DNA of 64,000 nt from SR-FBR-E99 sp963732365 (GTDB lineage: Bacteria > Bacteroidota > Bacteroidia > Bacteroidales > VadinHA17): the NCBI GenBank assembly GCA_963732365.1, contig CAVSZC010000004.1, positions 248,001-312,000 of the forward strand, given 5' to 3'. The position numbers and the translations under genes were made by a program. Below, one piece after another: positions 16,290 to 24,722 of this stretch. A model generated the notes under the pieces. The model ran no database searches, was not told where the DNA came from, and saw nothing but the letters and a program-made list of their open reading frames with translations. Within the stretch, counting starts at the first letter, position 1; each line of letters starts with the position of its first letter.

Positions 16290-18704
16290 TCACCTAATCC
16301 CCTGCTCCTCCATCCACCTTCTGGCCCTTTCATGCTCCGCCTCATGTTTTGCTTCCATGGTTGTCACAATTTTTTGAAATCTTTCCTCGTTCCGGAGGCT
16401 GTCAAACAGAGGGTCATGTTTTGCAAGGCTGACCCACCAAAGCGGGTAAAAACTCAAAGAATTAAAGTCGTTGAGATATCGGTAGGCTGCCTCCTTATCA
16501 CCCAAAAAAGCATATGTAGCTGCGAGATCATAATGAGCTGCCTTTCTTTGTGCGATAGGTCTGCCAAGTTTTATGCTCTCTTCGCAATACCTGATTTGCT
16601 GCATAAAGTACTGTTCCCCTTCATTTTGTTTTCCCACCTTCCATAAAGCATACCCAATACGGTGATACTGGAGAAGGTTTGATGCCCCTGCTTTATTGAA
16701 GTTGTCAATTAATTTTTGTGCATATAGATAGGCTTCATCCTCATTTCCGGGAATGATGCTGTACATGAACAGATCGAATATATATGTTGAATCAATTTCA
16801 GCACACAACCTCCTTAGTCTCAAAGCCTCTTCAATATTCCCATTGCTGAATTCAAGCCAGGAAAGACTACCGTATAAGTCTACCTTTTCTCCGTCAAGTG
16901 AATATGCTTCGTTGTACAGATCCCTGGCCTTATCAACAAATCCTGCATCAAGATATGCCCGTCCAAGTGACCTCAGCAGAGCAGGTCTATCATCCCCGTG
17001 AATCAGGTTCAATGCATTTTGATAGTTATCAATTCCTCTGACAAAATCAGCCTTGTGCCAGGTAAGTATGTATCCAATATGGTAATATGCCTGAGAATAA
17101 TTTGGATTGTTTTTTAAAACTATATCATAATTCATTAATGCCTCCTCCAGATTCCCGTTTGCATAGTTATACTGCCCTTTCACAAAGTATGCTTCATCCA
17201 GCTGCCCGTCAAATGAAAGCGCAATGTTGGCCAGGATAAGACATGAATCCAGGAACCGCTCATCAAAATAATTCTCAAAGAAATATCTGCTATAATAAAT
17301 ACCTGCCAATCCCGAGTATGACCTGGCAAAAGCTGTATCAATTTCAAGAGCAGCTTTATAAAGGTTGACTGCTGTCATGTAACTACCCGGATCGCGGGTT
17401 CTGGCATACTCTTCTTTAAAAGTGTTTGCTTTGAGATAAAGATCGTATGCAGCAAGGCTCGACGTCGGGATCTTTTCCATCAGTCTCTTTTCCTCAGCTG
17501 CAATAAATACCTTGATTTCAGATACAATTGACTGTGCAATTTCACTTTGGATTTTGAATATATCCCTGATATTTCTGTCGTAGAAAGATGACCAGATATG
17601 TTTATCATTCCCGGCATCAATTAACTGGACCGTCAGCCTGATTTCAGGTCCGTACTTTTGTCCGCTGCCTTCAAGAATATAATCCACCTTCAGCTCTCTT
17701 GCTATTTCGCGTATAGTTTTTGTTGTATTTCTGTACTGCTCAACCGATGTCCGGGATGTCACATTCAGATCAGCTACCTTACATAGATTGTCGAGGATAG
17801 CCTCCATGGTTCCGTCAATAAAATGTTTGTTTTCAGAATCGGGGCTGTCATTTCTGAACGGCAACACCGCAATTGACTTCTTATGGGCCTTATATGGCTT
17901 TCCTGAACCACTATCCTTAATTACTGTTTGATAAACCAGTATTGTGGCCAATATTAAAAATGCCGCAACAGCTGTAATGATAATCCAATTTCGTCTGTGC
18001 CTCCTAACAGGTTTATCATTTTCAATCCTCTTCTCGTTGAATCCGATTTTTTTAGCAGGTTCTTCAGGCAGTTCTTCTTCTTTGATCGCCCGGCCCGCCT
18101 CTGTTGTCATCGCCGAAATGATCTCCTTTATGGCATTAGCTGTCCTGTTTATCTGGTCACGATAAAAAGTTTTATCAAGGTTGTCTGTGGGATGATCTTC
18201 ATCAGGAAGCAAGGGTCTGCTTACTCCTGATACTGTCTTAAAAATGAAATCCATTGAACGCAAGGTGCTTCCTGTCTGCTTTTCAAAGAGTCTGACATCC
18301 TCCGGTTCAAGGTCGTGAATTCGTACAGGCAGGATTCTGCTTGCGACATTACCGCTTTTCAGTCTGATCTCTTTCCCAAAACGATCATGCCCTGCCATCT
18401 CAAGGAATGCCACAAACTCCTTTTGCCAGGCATAACTGCCGGTATCGCAATAGGTATGAGACAGGATTGGGATAAAAATTAGACATTTGAGTTTTCCTTC
18501 AAGGCTCCTGTCTACATTATAAGTTTCCTGAAGGCGATCACTGGGATTTTCATCAAAATATACCGATACATCCTCCTTAAAGGCAGACTCAAGCTCTCCC
18601 TTCAGGTTATCAACAAACTTCGTCACCCATCCGTCATGTTTATTGTCTTTCTGGCGGTAGCTGATGAAGATGTCGTAGTTATATCCTTCAATGATGCTGG
18701 ACAT
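16290..18704 (-). CDS. Transmembrane TIR - COG5616 - TPR protein, paralog I
   Basis: 804 residues. TIR about 8-195 (YDIFISYRQKDN, CLIFIPILSHTYCD, SYAWQKEF with the conserved Glu), transmembrane helix about 238-260 (WIIITAVAAFLILATILVYQ), COG5616 domain (KSIAVLPFRNDSPDSE, FIDGTMEAILDNL, ILEGSGQKYGPEIRLTVQ, HIWSSFYDRNI), then TPR repeats. Own promoter of the shared type, transcribed away from the ATP-grasp gene. Same inferred role as its paralogs: extracytoplasmic sensing coupled to a cytoplasmic TIR. Confidence 0.9.
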   Translation of the reverse strand: MSSIIEGYNYDIFISYRQKDNKHDGWVTKFVDNLKGELESAFKEDVSVYFDENPSDRLQETYNVDRSLEGKLKCLIFIPILSHTYCDTGSYAWQKEFVAFLEMAGHDRFGKEIRLKSGNVASRILPVRIHDLEPEDVRLFEKQTGSTLRSMDFIFKTVSGVSRPLLPDEDHPTDNLDKTFYRDQINRTANAIKEIISAMTTEAGRAIKEEELPEEPAKKIGFNEKRIENDKPVRRHRRNWIIITAVAAFLILATILVYQTVIKDSGSGKPYKAHKKSIAVLPFRNDSPDSENKHFIDGTMEAILDNLCKVADLNVTSRTSVEQYRNTTKTIREIARELKVDYILEGSGQKYGPEIRLTVQLIDAGNDKHIWSSFYDRNIRDIFKIQSEIAQSIVSEIKVFIAAEEKRLMEKIPTSSLAAYDLYLKANTFKEEYARTRDPGSYMTAVNLYKAALEIDTAFARSYSGLAGIYYSRYFFENYFDERFLDSCLILANIALSFDGQLDEAYFVKGQYNYANGNLEEALMNYDIVLKNNPNYSQAYYHIGYILTWHKADFVRGIDNYQNALNLIHGDDRPALLRSLGRAYLDAGFVDKARDLYNEAYSLDGEKVDLYGSLSWLEFSNGNIEEALRLRRLCAEIDSTYIFDLFMYSIIPGNEDEAYLYAQKLIDNFNKAGASNLLQYHRIGYALWKVGKQNEGEQYFMQQIRYCEESIKLGRPIAQRKAAHYDLAATYAFLGDKEAAYRYLNDFNSLSFYPLWWVSLAKHDPLFDSLRNEERFQKIVTTMEAKHEAEHERARRWMEEQGIR

Positions 18705-18722
18705 ATTAATCGTTCATTGTGA

Positions 18723-18754
18723 TAAAGTTACGAAAGGCAAAGACGCAAGTCAAA
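18723..18754 (-). promoter_or_regulatory. Bacteroidota-type promoter of TIR paralog I
   Basis: Minus-strand TTTG, 20-bp spacer, TAACTTTA; the flanks match those of the other two COG5616-type TIR promoters base for base over most of 50 bp. The homology ends near 18760, just where the divergent ATP-grasp upstream region begins. Confidence 0.65.
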
Positions 18755-18855
18755 TAAAACCTCATTCACCGCATTGAAGAAAGGAGGTTGTTTTTTCCCT
18801 CTTATCTTATTTTTTAAAAACATTTACCTTAGTTTAGCGGTGAAACAATTCTTCA

Positions 18856-19845
18856 ATGAAGGTCATCGTACTTTACGATCTTGATCCCGAATGGGATATG
18901 AATGAAATCAGTGATATCCGGCACTCCAACAAGGTGCTGTCGGAATCGCTTCAGGATGAGGGGATTGAGACATACATTGAAGAACTGACTGGTCCTGACC
19001 TAGAAAATATACTGGACAGGTACAACCCTTCCGAAACTATTGTTTTTAACCTCTGCGAAACAATACCAACTATTCCGAACAGCGAAAGGAGAGTTCTTGA
19101 GATTATTGAAAGCAGAGGATTTCCCTACACGGGGAATGTGCCGGAGGTGATAGAACTGAGTTCCGATAAACAGAAGGTAAAAGAGGTTCTCCGGTCACTT
19201 GGCATCAGGGTGCCTTATGGGGAGGTGCTGACCCCCGAGGAGGCTGCCGGTTGGACTCTATTTCCTGCCATTGTCAAACCTGCGCTTGAACACTGCAGTC
19301 TTACCATCTCAGAGAACTCGGTGGTTTTCGATACCTATTCCCTTCAGGAACAGATCCGGCTGGTGAACGACGAATTGAAACAGCCGGCTATGGTCGAAGA
19401 CTTTATTGACGGCCGCGAGTTCCATGTGTCAGTATGGAACAATGACCCTCCCGAGATACTGCCCCCGGTAGAAATGGATTTTTCAGCTTTCTGCGAAGCC
19501 CGTAAAAGATTATGCACATACAGTTCGAAGTTTATTCCAGGCTCGGACCATTATGAAAAAATCGAAACACTGATACCTGCCCCCCTGAATGAAAATCTTC
19601 TTGCCAGACTGGAAAAGAAAGTTCTTGCAGCCTGGAAAGGATTCGGATGCCTGGATTATGCACGGTTCGATTTCCGCCTTCGCGATGATAAATTCTACCT
19701 CCTTGACATCAATCCCAATAATGACATCAGCTTTGACACCAGCTTCGCCCTGGCGGCAGGACTGACCAGCTATTCATACAGTCAGATGGTTAAACGGATT
19801 GTAATGATGGCGGCTGACAGACACTCCCGGTTTGGAGGGAAGTGA
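18856..19845 (+). CDS. ATP-grasp ligase related to D-alanine--D-alanine ligase
   Basis: 329 residues. The N-terminal pre-ATP-grasp domain has VFNLCETIPTIPNSE and FPYTGN, like the start of the Ddl substrate pocket. The ATP-grasp core follows: SSDKQKVKEVLRSLGIRVP, IVKPALEHCS, VEDFIDGREFHVSVW, and metal ligands in DINPNNDIS. Ddl relatives join two amino acids or peptides with ATP. It lacks the usual GxxGE start and complete Ddl signature, so it may make another dipeptide-like product. It is followed by a possible 28-residue peptide and a sulfur transporter. Confidence 0.75.
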   Translation: MKVIVLYDLDPEWDMNEISDIRHSNKVLSESLQDEGIETYIEELTGPDLENILDRYNPSETIVFNLCETIPTIPNSERRVLEIIESRGFPYTGNVPEVIELSSDKQKVKEVLRSLGIRVPYGEVLTPEEAAGWTLFPAIVKPALEHCSLTISENSVVFDTYSLQEQIRLVNDELKQPAMVEDFIDGREFHVSVWNNDPPEILPPVEMDFSAFCEARKRLCTYSSKFIPGSDHYEKIETLIPAPLNENLLARLEKKVLAAWKGFGCLDYARFDFRLRDDKFYLLDINPNNDISFDTSFALAAGLTSYSYSQMVKRIVMMAADRHSRFGGK

Positions 19846-19850
19846 CCGGC

Positions 19851-19937
19851 ATGCCCCGGATAAAGATATTATTCCTTCTTAATCTCATACTGAATATAGT
19901 TTCTATTTTTGCTTTCATAGGAAGACTTAATCACTGA
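19851..19937 (+). CDS. Possible 28-residue single-span membrane peptide
   Basis: ATG at 19851 to TGA at 19937. The peptide begins MPRIKILFLLNLILN and continues as a hydrophobic helix (IVSIFAFIG) with a basic N-terminus and a polar end. GGAGGGAAGTGACC lies just upstream. It fills the gap between the ATP-grasp gene and the transporter, starting 6 bp after the former's stop. It could be a real small membrane protein or chance. Confidence 0.35.
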   Translation: MPRIKILFLLNLILNIVSIFAFIGRLNH

Positions 19938-19947
19938 TTTACCGGAA

Positions 19948-20457
19948 ATGAAAAGAAGTTACATGAATCCTTACCTGGCAGGCACACTGCTAGGGGTAGT
20001 ACTGCTCCTGGCGATGTATGTTTCAGGCCGGGGACTGGGGGCAAGCGGCGGCATCAAGTATTGCGTGGTTTCAATAGTCGGGGCTGTAAATCCCCCTCAT
20101 GTTGAAAAATCAGAATACTATTCAAAGTATTTTGAAGACGGCAAAAAACCGCTGACAAACTGGCTGACTATAGAGATATTCGGTGTGATTGCCGGAGGAC
20201 TTATTTCGGGAGCTGTCTCAGGAAGACTGAAACTCAAGGTTGAAAAATCGCCTAAGATATCTGTCACCCGGAGACTGATCTTTGCATTCCTCGGTGGAGT
20301 GCTGTTTGTCTACGGAGGACAGCTTGCGAGGGGATGTACCAGCGGTGCAGCACTGTCAGGCATGGCTGTTCTTTCACTGGCAGGATTCGTGACAATGATA
20401 GCCATCTTCGGATCAGCTTACCTGTTTGCATGGTTTTTCAGGAAGAATTGGATATAA
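19948..20457 (+). CDS. YeeE/YedE-family sulfur transporter, first subunit
   Basis: 169 residues, polytopic membrane protein. Hydrophobic segments at about 7-26, 72-90, 108-125 and 135-160. The conserved cysteine motif is GGQLARGCTSGAALSGMA. The YeeE (TsuA) family moves thiosulfate or related sulfur compounds through short cysteine relays. Here the family is split over two genes, this one and the one at 20588-21193, each with one half. Rhodanese-fold proteins follow, which fits handling of sulfane sulfur. Confidence 0.85.
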   Translation: MKRSYMNPYLAGTLLGVVLLLAMYVSGRGLGASGGIKYCVVSIVGAVNPPHVEKSEYYSKYFEDGKKPLTNWLTIEIFGVIAGGLISGAVSGRLKLKVEKSPKISVTRRLIFAFLGGVLFVYGGQLARGCTSGAALSGMAVLSLAGFVTMIAIFGSAYLFAWFFRKNWI

Positions 20458-20510
20458 AGGTCTGAGGGTCTGAAGGTCGAAAGTTAAGAGTCTGACATCA
20501 GTCTGAAAAA

Positions 20511-20538
20511 TCGCAAATCGCAAATCGCAAATCGCAAA
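20511..20538. repeat. Four tandem copies of a 7-mer (TCGCAAA)
   Basis: TCGCAAA repeated four times in the 130-bp gap between the two transporter genes. The words TCTGA and GGTC also recur around it. A similar run (AAATCGCAAATC) occurs at about 49337-49372. Simple-sequence repeat without coding capacity. Confidence 0.8.
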
Positions 20539-20587
20539 TTGAAGGTCAGAGATTAAAATAATAAATCAGAATATACAACTCCAAGAT

Positions 20588-21193
20588 ATGGCACCTCTTT
20601 CATCATATTATGTTTTCCCTGAATGGCTCAGTATGCTCACGGCATTACTCATCGGGACGGGCTTTGGCTTTGCACTTGAACAGGCAGGATTCTCTTCAAG
20701 CCGTAAACTGGCAGGAATGTTTTACGGCTATGACACTACTGTGTTAAAAGTCTTCTTCACTGCTGCAATAGTCGCACTGATAGGTTCACAGTTCATGAGT
20801 TTCTTCGGCTTGCTTAACCTTAACCAGGTATATGTGAATGAGTTCTATGTAACGGCCTCAATTGTCGGCGGAGTAATTATGGGTGCAGGTTTTATCATGG
20901 GCGGATTCTGTCCCGGCACAGGACTGTGTGCACTCTCCATCGGCAAGATTGATGCAATGGTGTTCATTGCAGGAGGGTTTGCAGGAGCATTTCTCTTTAC
21001 TGAATCGTATCCAAAGATTGAAGAGCTCGCAAATGCAAATTTCAGGGGACCGGTGAAGATCAATGAAGCGCTTGGCATCTCACCGGGGCTCTTTACTCTT
21101 ATACTGGTTGCCGCTGCTGTAGCCATGTTCTGGATTGCAGAACTGGCTGAAAAGAAATTTGCACGACCTGAAATAACAAACGAATTAAAATAA
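20588..21193 (+). CDS. YeeE/YedE-family sulfur transporter, second subunit
   Basis: 201 residues, polytopic. Membrane segments include MLTALLIGTGFGFALEQAGF, VFFTAAIVALIGSQF, ASIVGGVIMGAGFIMGGFC and LFTLILVAAAVAMFWIAEL. The conserved cysteine motif is GGFCPGTGLCALSIGKIDA with two cysteines. It pairs with the half transporter at 19948-20457. Seven bases separate it from the following rhodanese-like gene, so they are cotranscribed. Confidence 0.87.
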   Translation: MAPLSSYYVFPEWLSMLTALLIGTGFGFALEQAGFSSSRKLAGMFYGYDTTVLKVFFTAAIVALIGSQFMSFFGLLNLNQVYVNEFYVTASIVGGVIMGAGFIMGGFCPGTGLCALSIGKIDAMVFIAGGFAGAFLFTESYPKIEELANANFRGPVKINEALGISPGLFTLILVAAAVAMFWIAELAEKKFARPEITNELK

Positions 21194-21199
21194 GACGGC

Positions 21200-21811
21200 A
21201 TGAATATCAGGAAAAAAATCTCAGTACTGCTGCTTCTGCTAAGCCTCATTCTGGCATTGCTGCCTCTGTCAGCAAACAGATCCTTTGTGGCAAAACCTGA
21301 CCGGCTGCTTTCAGATGTCCTGAATGAAGATGTCTCATTTACGGTTGACCAGGTCGCAGAGTTTATTGTGAGGGAAGACCCTTCCGTTCAGCTGATAGAC
21401 CTGAGGCCGCCGGAAGATTTCAGGAAACAGGCTGTTCCCGGTGCAGTGAATGTCCCCTACACTGAGTTTATTAAATCTGATCCGGATATATGGCTCAGCA
21501 ACAGGAACATCAGGAACATCTTTTATTCTACCGGTGATCTCGAACCGGATTACGCTCTTGTCTATGTAAGAGGATTGGGATATGATAACAGTTATGTCAT
21601 GGACGGCGGTATCGCAGAATGGGAAAGGACAATCATGCAGACAAGATTCACGGGTGACAGGATAACGGCACGGGAAAACGCCCTGTTCGAGACGAGGAGG
21701 CGTGCCGGAGAGATGTTTACCGAACTTAACAGCCTTCCCGACAGCCTGAAATCGAAGTTCCTGGAGTCAAGAAAATTCTCTGCCAAAAAGCTTGACGGCG
21801 GATGCGAATAG
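21200..21811 (+). CDS. Membrane-anchored rhodanese-like protein without catalytic cysteine
   Basis: 203 residues. N-terminal signal anchor (KKISVLLLLLSLILALLPLS), then a rhodanese fold: VQLIDLRPPEDFRKQAVPGAVNVPY, YALVYVRGLGYDNSYVMDGGIAEWE. The active-site loop reads FYSTGDLEPD where active rhodaneses have a cysteine after the aromatic residue, so Ser replaces Cys. It is probably a sulfur-binding or partner protein rather than a sulfurtransferase. Part of the operon with the transporter halves. Confidence 0.8.
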   Translation: MNIRKKISVLLLLLSLILALLPLSANRSFVAKPDRLLSDVLNEDVSFTVDQVAEFIVREDPSVQLIDLRPPEDFRKQAVPGAVNVPYTEFIKSDPDIWLSNRNIRNIFYSTGDLEPDYALVYVRGLGYDNSYVMDGGIAEWERTIMQTRFTGDRITARENALFETRRRAGEMFTELNSLPDSLKSKFLESRKFSAKKLDGGCE

Positions 21812-21836
21812 AGATAATAAAATAACACAGAGACTG

Positions 21837-22259
21837 ATGAAATCCCTGAAACAGTACTGGCTTGTCGTTACAATATTTCTGATAGTGGTTTTATTTGTGC
21901 TGTTCCGTTCATTCAGCCGGCATGATTTCAGATATGATGCTGCCCGATGGGCCGGGCCCTCCGTAACCGGTTCAAACATCATTACCGAAGAGCAGATATC
22001 TGCCCTGCGCGGTGAAATACTTCTGATCAGCCTGGGGAATCAGGCCACAGTAATTGACCAGCTTAAGGACAAGACAATGATGGTGAATCCTGAATCGATA
22101 CTTGAAAAAGGGAACCTCTCTGTTATCCGAAAGAACAAGGGTCCGGTAATCCTGTTTTCCGATGACAGTTCAGTATCTGCGAGGGTCTGGATGGTACTGA
22201 GTGAGATGGGAATGCAAAATATATATATCCTGCATGACGAAGAGAACCAGGTGTACTAA
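21837..22259 (+). CDS. Small membrane-anchored rhodanese-like protein, cysteine also missing
   Basis: 140 residues from ATG 21837; an in-frame TTG lies further upstream. The N-terminus is a membrane helix (WLVVTIFLIVVLFVLFRSF). The rest is a degenerate rhodanese-like domain: ILLISLGNQATVIDQLKDK, then PVILFSDDSSVSARVWMVLS and MGMQNIYIL. The loop after ILF has SDDS, so no catalytic Cys. Last gene of the transporter operon, ended by a bidirectional terminator. Confidence 0.65.
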   Translation: MKSLKQYWLVVTIFLIVVLFVLFRSFSRHDFRYDAARWAGPSVTGSNIITEEQISALRGEILLISLGNQATVIDQLKDKTMMVNPESILEKGNLSVIRKNKGPVILFSDDSSVSARVWMVLSEMGMQNIYILHDEENQVY

Positions 22260-22264
22260 AAATA

Positions 22265-22299
22265 AAATTCCGGCCTGAACTGTTGTCAGACCGGAATTT
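22265..22299. terminator. Bidirectional intrinsic-type terminator
   Basis: AAATTCCGG at 22265-22273 pairs with CCGGAATTT at 22291-22299; inside, CTGA pairs with TCAG around a small loop. A-rich on one side and T-rich on the other, between two convergent genes. Confidence 0.75.
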
Positions 22300-22320
22300 C
22301 AAACCAGGTAAAACCCGAAA

Positions 22321-23355
22321 TTATTTAACCACCGGGAAATCGTTTGATTCCTCAAGGGTGAAGGGCAGCCACGACAACGTACTTTTTTCCTTCACCATCT
22401 TATCATACATGAAGCAGTTGTTCCCGTATTTCAGTGTTCTTGCGTCATAGCCAAACAGCCTCAGGAATGCGGTTGCAAATGCTGAGTTATGCCCGGTGCC
22501 GCAATAGATCACTACAGTTTTGTCATACGGGATGGTAGCCATCACGTCAGCGAACCCAAGGGTCTCCTCAGGTTTGTATCTGACAGCGCCGGGGATATGA
22601 CCGGCGTCATACTTGTCCTTTCGCTCAAGGTTGATCACAAAATACTTCGCAGGATCGCTGAATACATCATCTGCCGAGATAAGGACAGATGCTGTCCCCT
22701 CCACGAAGAGGTTTTTGAATCGCTCGTCTCCGATCTCCTTTCCTGTTGCAAGGCCGGTATTGATCTCCGGCATTCCCTGTGCCACCGGTATTTCATTCGT
22801 GACAATTTCCAGACGGTCTTCGTACTGTCCTGACAAACCCTTCATCCAGCTCTCCTCTGCATAGGCTTTATTCCAACCGCCCATACCCCATCGCATGGCA
22901 AAAACATTGCCGTATCCCATCATCCTGAGCAGGGCTGTGGTATAGCTTGAAACCTGCCCGTCTTCGCATACAAGTATGATTTTGTCAAACTCAAAAGGCT
23001 TTATCCCTGATTGAAAATATTCCGGAAGCTCGCTGAATTGCTTATTCACTGCTCCTTTAATATGACCACGGTCAAACAGCTCCGGTGATCGCAGATCAAG
23101 TACCAGAATCTTACCTCCAAGTTCCTCATTTACCACTGAGGCTTTGATCAGACTTGGAAAATACTGACTGTTTACATAATCACCGTTCTCTTCAAGGTCC
23201 TTGAGCAGGAGCATGGTCTCATTCCCGATGACCGGAGCTGAGGCTACCTCCTTTACGGTTTCCGGCTTCTTATCGCTATTCTTCCCTTTGCAGCTCACGG
23301 TAAAAGCTGCAAGAAGAGAAAGGAGAAGGGCATACAAAGTTAACTTGTGGCGCAT
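22321..23355 (-). CDS. Tandem-rhodanese lipoprotein (thiosulfate sulfurtransferase-like)
   Basis: 344 residues. Lipoprotein signal MRHKLTLYALLLSLLAAFTVSC. Two rhodanese domains: first about 50-165 with VLDLRSPELFDRGHIKGAVN and active loop VCEDGQVSS; second about 215-330 with VINLERKDKYDAGHIPGAV and YCGTGHNS. Both keep the catalytic cysteine. It would transfer sulfane sulfur in the periplasm. It is convergent with the transporter operon, whose own rhodanese-like proteins lack the cysteine. Confidence 0.9.
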   Translation of the reverse strand: MRHKLTLYALLLSLLAAFTVSCKGKNSDKKPETVKEVASAPVIGNETMLLLKDLEENGDYVNSQYFPSLIKASVVNEELGGKILVLDLRSPELFDRGHIKGAVNKQFSELPEYFQSGIKPFEFDKIILVCEDGQVSSYTTALLRMMGYGNVFAMRWGMGGWNKAYAEESWMKGLSGQYEDRLEIVTNEIPVAQGMPEINTGLATGKEIGDERFKNLFVEGTASVLISADDVFSDPAKYFVINLERKDKYDAGHIPGAVRYKPEETLGFADVMATIPYDKTVVIYCGTGHNSAFATAFLRLFGYDARTLKYGNNCFMYDKMVKEKSTLSWLPFTLEESNDFPVVK

Positions 23356-23375
23356 GATCTCTTCTGATGTTTCTG

Positions 23376-24440
23376 TTATTGGACAACGGCAACCCTGTCC
23401 TTGTCATATCTGACCGTTTCGATGCGGTTACCCTTCTCATCGTATTTGTATTCAGTAATGGCCACACCGCTCTCAGGATGATTGATGATGTTCCTGTCCT
23501 TGTCCATGTTTCTTGCCTCAACCAATGCTCCGTTCTTGTCATAGATATACTGTGTCACAGGCACCCTCTTCCCTCCTACATATTCATTATCCTGGTCAAA
23601 GACTGCTGTTTCGAGCACATATCCGTTCTCGTCATATTTACTCTCTCTCCTCGACCAGCCGGAGTACAGGTTTGACCTCTGCCCGGTGACATTAAACACT
23701 TCAAACCTCAGGAGATCGCCAGATTCGTTCGGTTCAAACAGAAAATAGGAAACACCGATATCTCCGCAGTTTTCAGCCGTACAGTTATACAGAACATCTT
23801 CCATATAGTTGGCCATCCTGGTTACATAGCCTTTGTCATTATATGTGAACCGCAATTCGTAGAACGGGCAGTTCTCATTCATAATAGTCTCTTCGTTTGC
23901 AAGATTGTATCTTTTTTCCTGCACCATTCCGTCCTCGAGAATGGCCCATACCCATGAATGGATCTTATTCCTGTTCTCGACAGGGTTACCGTCTTTGTCG
24001 AAGAATTTAAGACCTGTCCGGACCCCTTTTTCATCAAGTGTATACTCATGTGTAAAGACCCCACCTGATTCTATCTGCTGGTTGTTCTCATCAAAAAACC
24101 GCTTGATCTGTTTGGCATCAATATATTCGTAGGTTATTTTTGCTGCCCCCGACATTGAGCCGTACGAGAGCAGTTCATCACCTCTGACGAATTCAACTGA
24201 AGCCAGCCGGCCGTTATCGTCATAGCTGAACTTATAACTGTTGATATGCTTAGCCTGTGCAGGGGTCAGCTCACGTGTTCCCCTCTCAAGATCCCATGGG
24301 GTCTCGCTGAAGAGCAGGTTTCGGTAATAAGCAACTCTGGTTTCCGTGCTTTTCTTCGCCGGTGTCTGGTTACAGGCCTGGAATCCTGCAATTATCAGGG
24401 TCGCCAAACCAAGAAGCAATGTGGTTCTTTTTAATTTCAT
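23376..24440 (-). CDS. YD-repeat-like lipoprotein
   Basis: 354 residues. Lipoprotein signal ending IIAGFQAC. The rest is built from repeats of the type YKFSYDDNGRLASVEF, YTLDEKGVRTGLKFFDKDGN, YKYDEKGNRIETVRYDKD, as in RHS/YD-repeat and MORN-like surface proteins. No enzyme motif seen. It lies 20 bp upstream of the tandem-rhodanese gene and is likely cotranscribed. A TATCTTTG -7 box lies at 24533-24540. Confidence 0.75.
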   Translation of the reverse strand: MKLKRTTLLLGLATLIIAGFQACNQTPAKKSTETRVAYYRNLLFSETPWDLERGTRELTPAQAKHINSYKFSYDDNGRLASVEFVRGDELLSYGSMSGAAKITYEYIDAKQIKRFFDENNQQIESGGVFTHEYTLDEKGVRTGLKFFDKDGNPVENRNKIHSWVWAILEDGMVQEKRYNLANEETIMNENCPFYELRFTYNDKGYVTRMANYMEDVLYNCTAENCGDIGVSYFLFEPNESGDLLRFEVFNVTGQRSNLYSGWSRRESKYDENGYVLETAVFDQDNEYVGGKRVPVTQYIYDKNGALVEARNMDKDRNIINHPESGVAITEYKYDEKGNRIETVRYDKDRVAVVQ

Positions 24441-24532
24441 AATGTTCTTTTTGTGGTTTTAATAAATTTTTGACGGATATCCATCCGCCCGTTTCACTAT
24501 TTTAATGAATTGTACATTTAACATTGTTACGG

Positions 24533-24540
24533 CAAAGATA
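24533..24540 (-). promoter_or_regulatory. Candidate -7 box for the YD-repeat lipoprotein gene
   Basis: TATCTTTG on the minus strand matches TAnnTTTG. No exact TTTG is seen 20 bp upstream. The leader would be about 85 nt. The remaining 282-bp gap (24441-24722) shows no gene. Confidence 0.35.
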
Positions 24541-24722
24541 ACAACAGTTCATTGCTTAAAAAGTTTATGTCTCTTTTTTGCGGCGGATCAGCCAACTGAG
24601 CCGGAAAATCATTATCCTGCCTGTCTCCCGGTACTGATTGTCATCACAACATTTCATATATTTACTACAGAAAAAAGAAGAGCCAGGAGCCAGGCCTGAC
24701 ATATTTCTGGTCATAAACGCAC

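Noticed and set aside
896..18704. TIR cluster read as a Thoeris, CBASS or Pycsar system
   Set aside because: No ThsA/SIR2-type partner, nucleotidyltransferase or cyclase is present, and the TIR proteins have membrane helices and COG5616-TPR or hydrolase tails instead of the known partners.
20511..20538. Four 7-bp tandem repeats considered as a small CRISPR-like array
   Set aside because: Units are 7 bp without spacers and no cas genes are near; it is a simple-sequence repeat.
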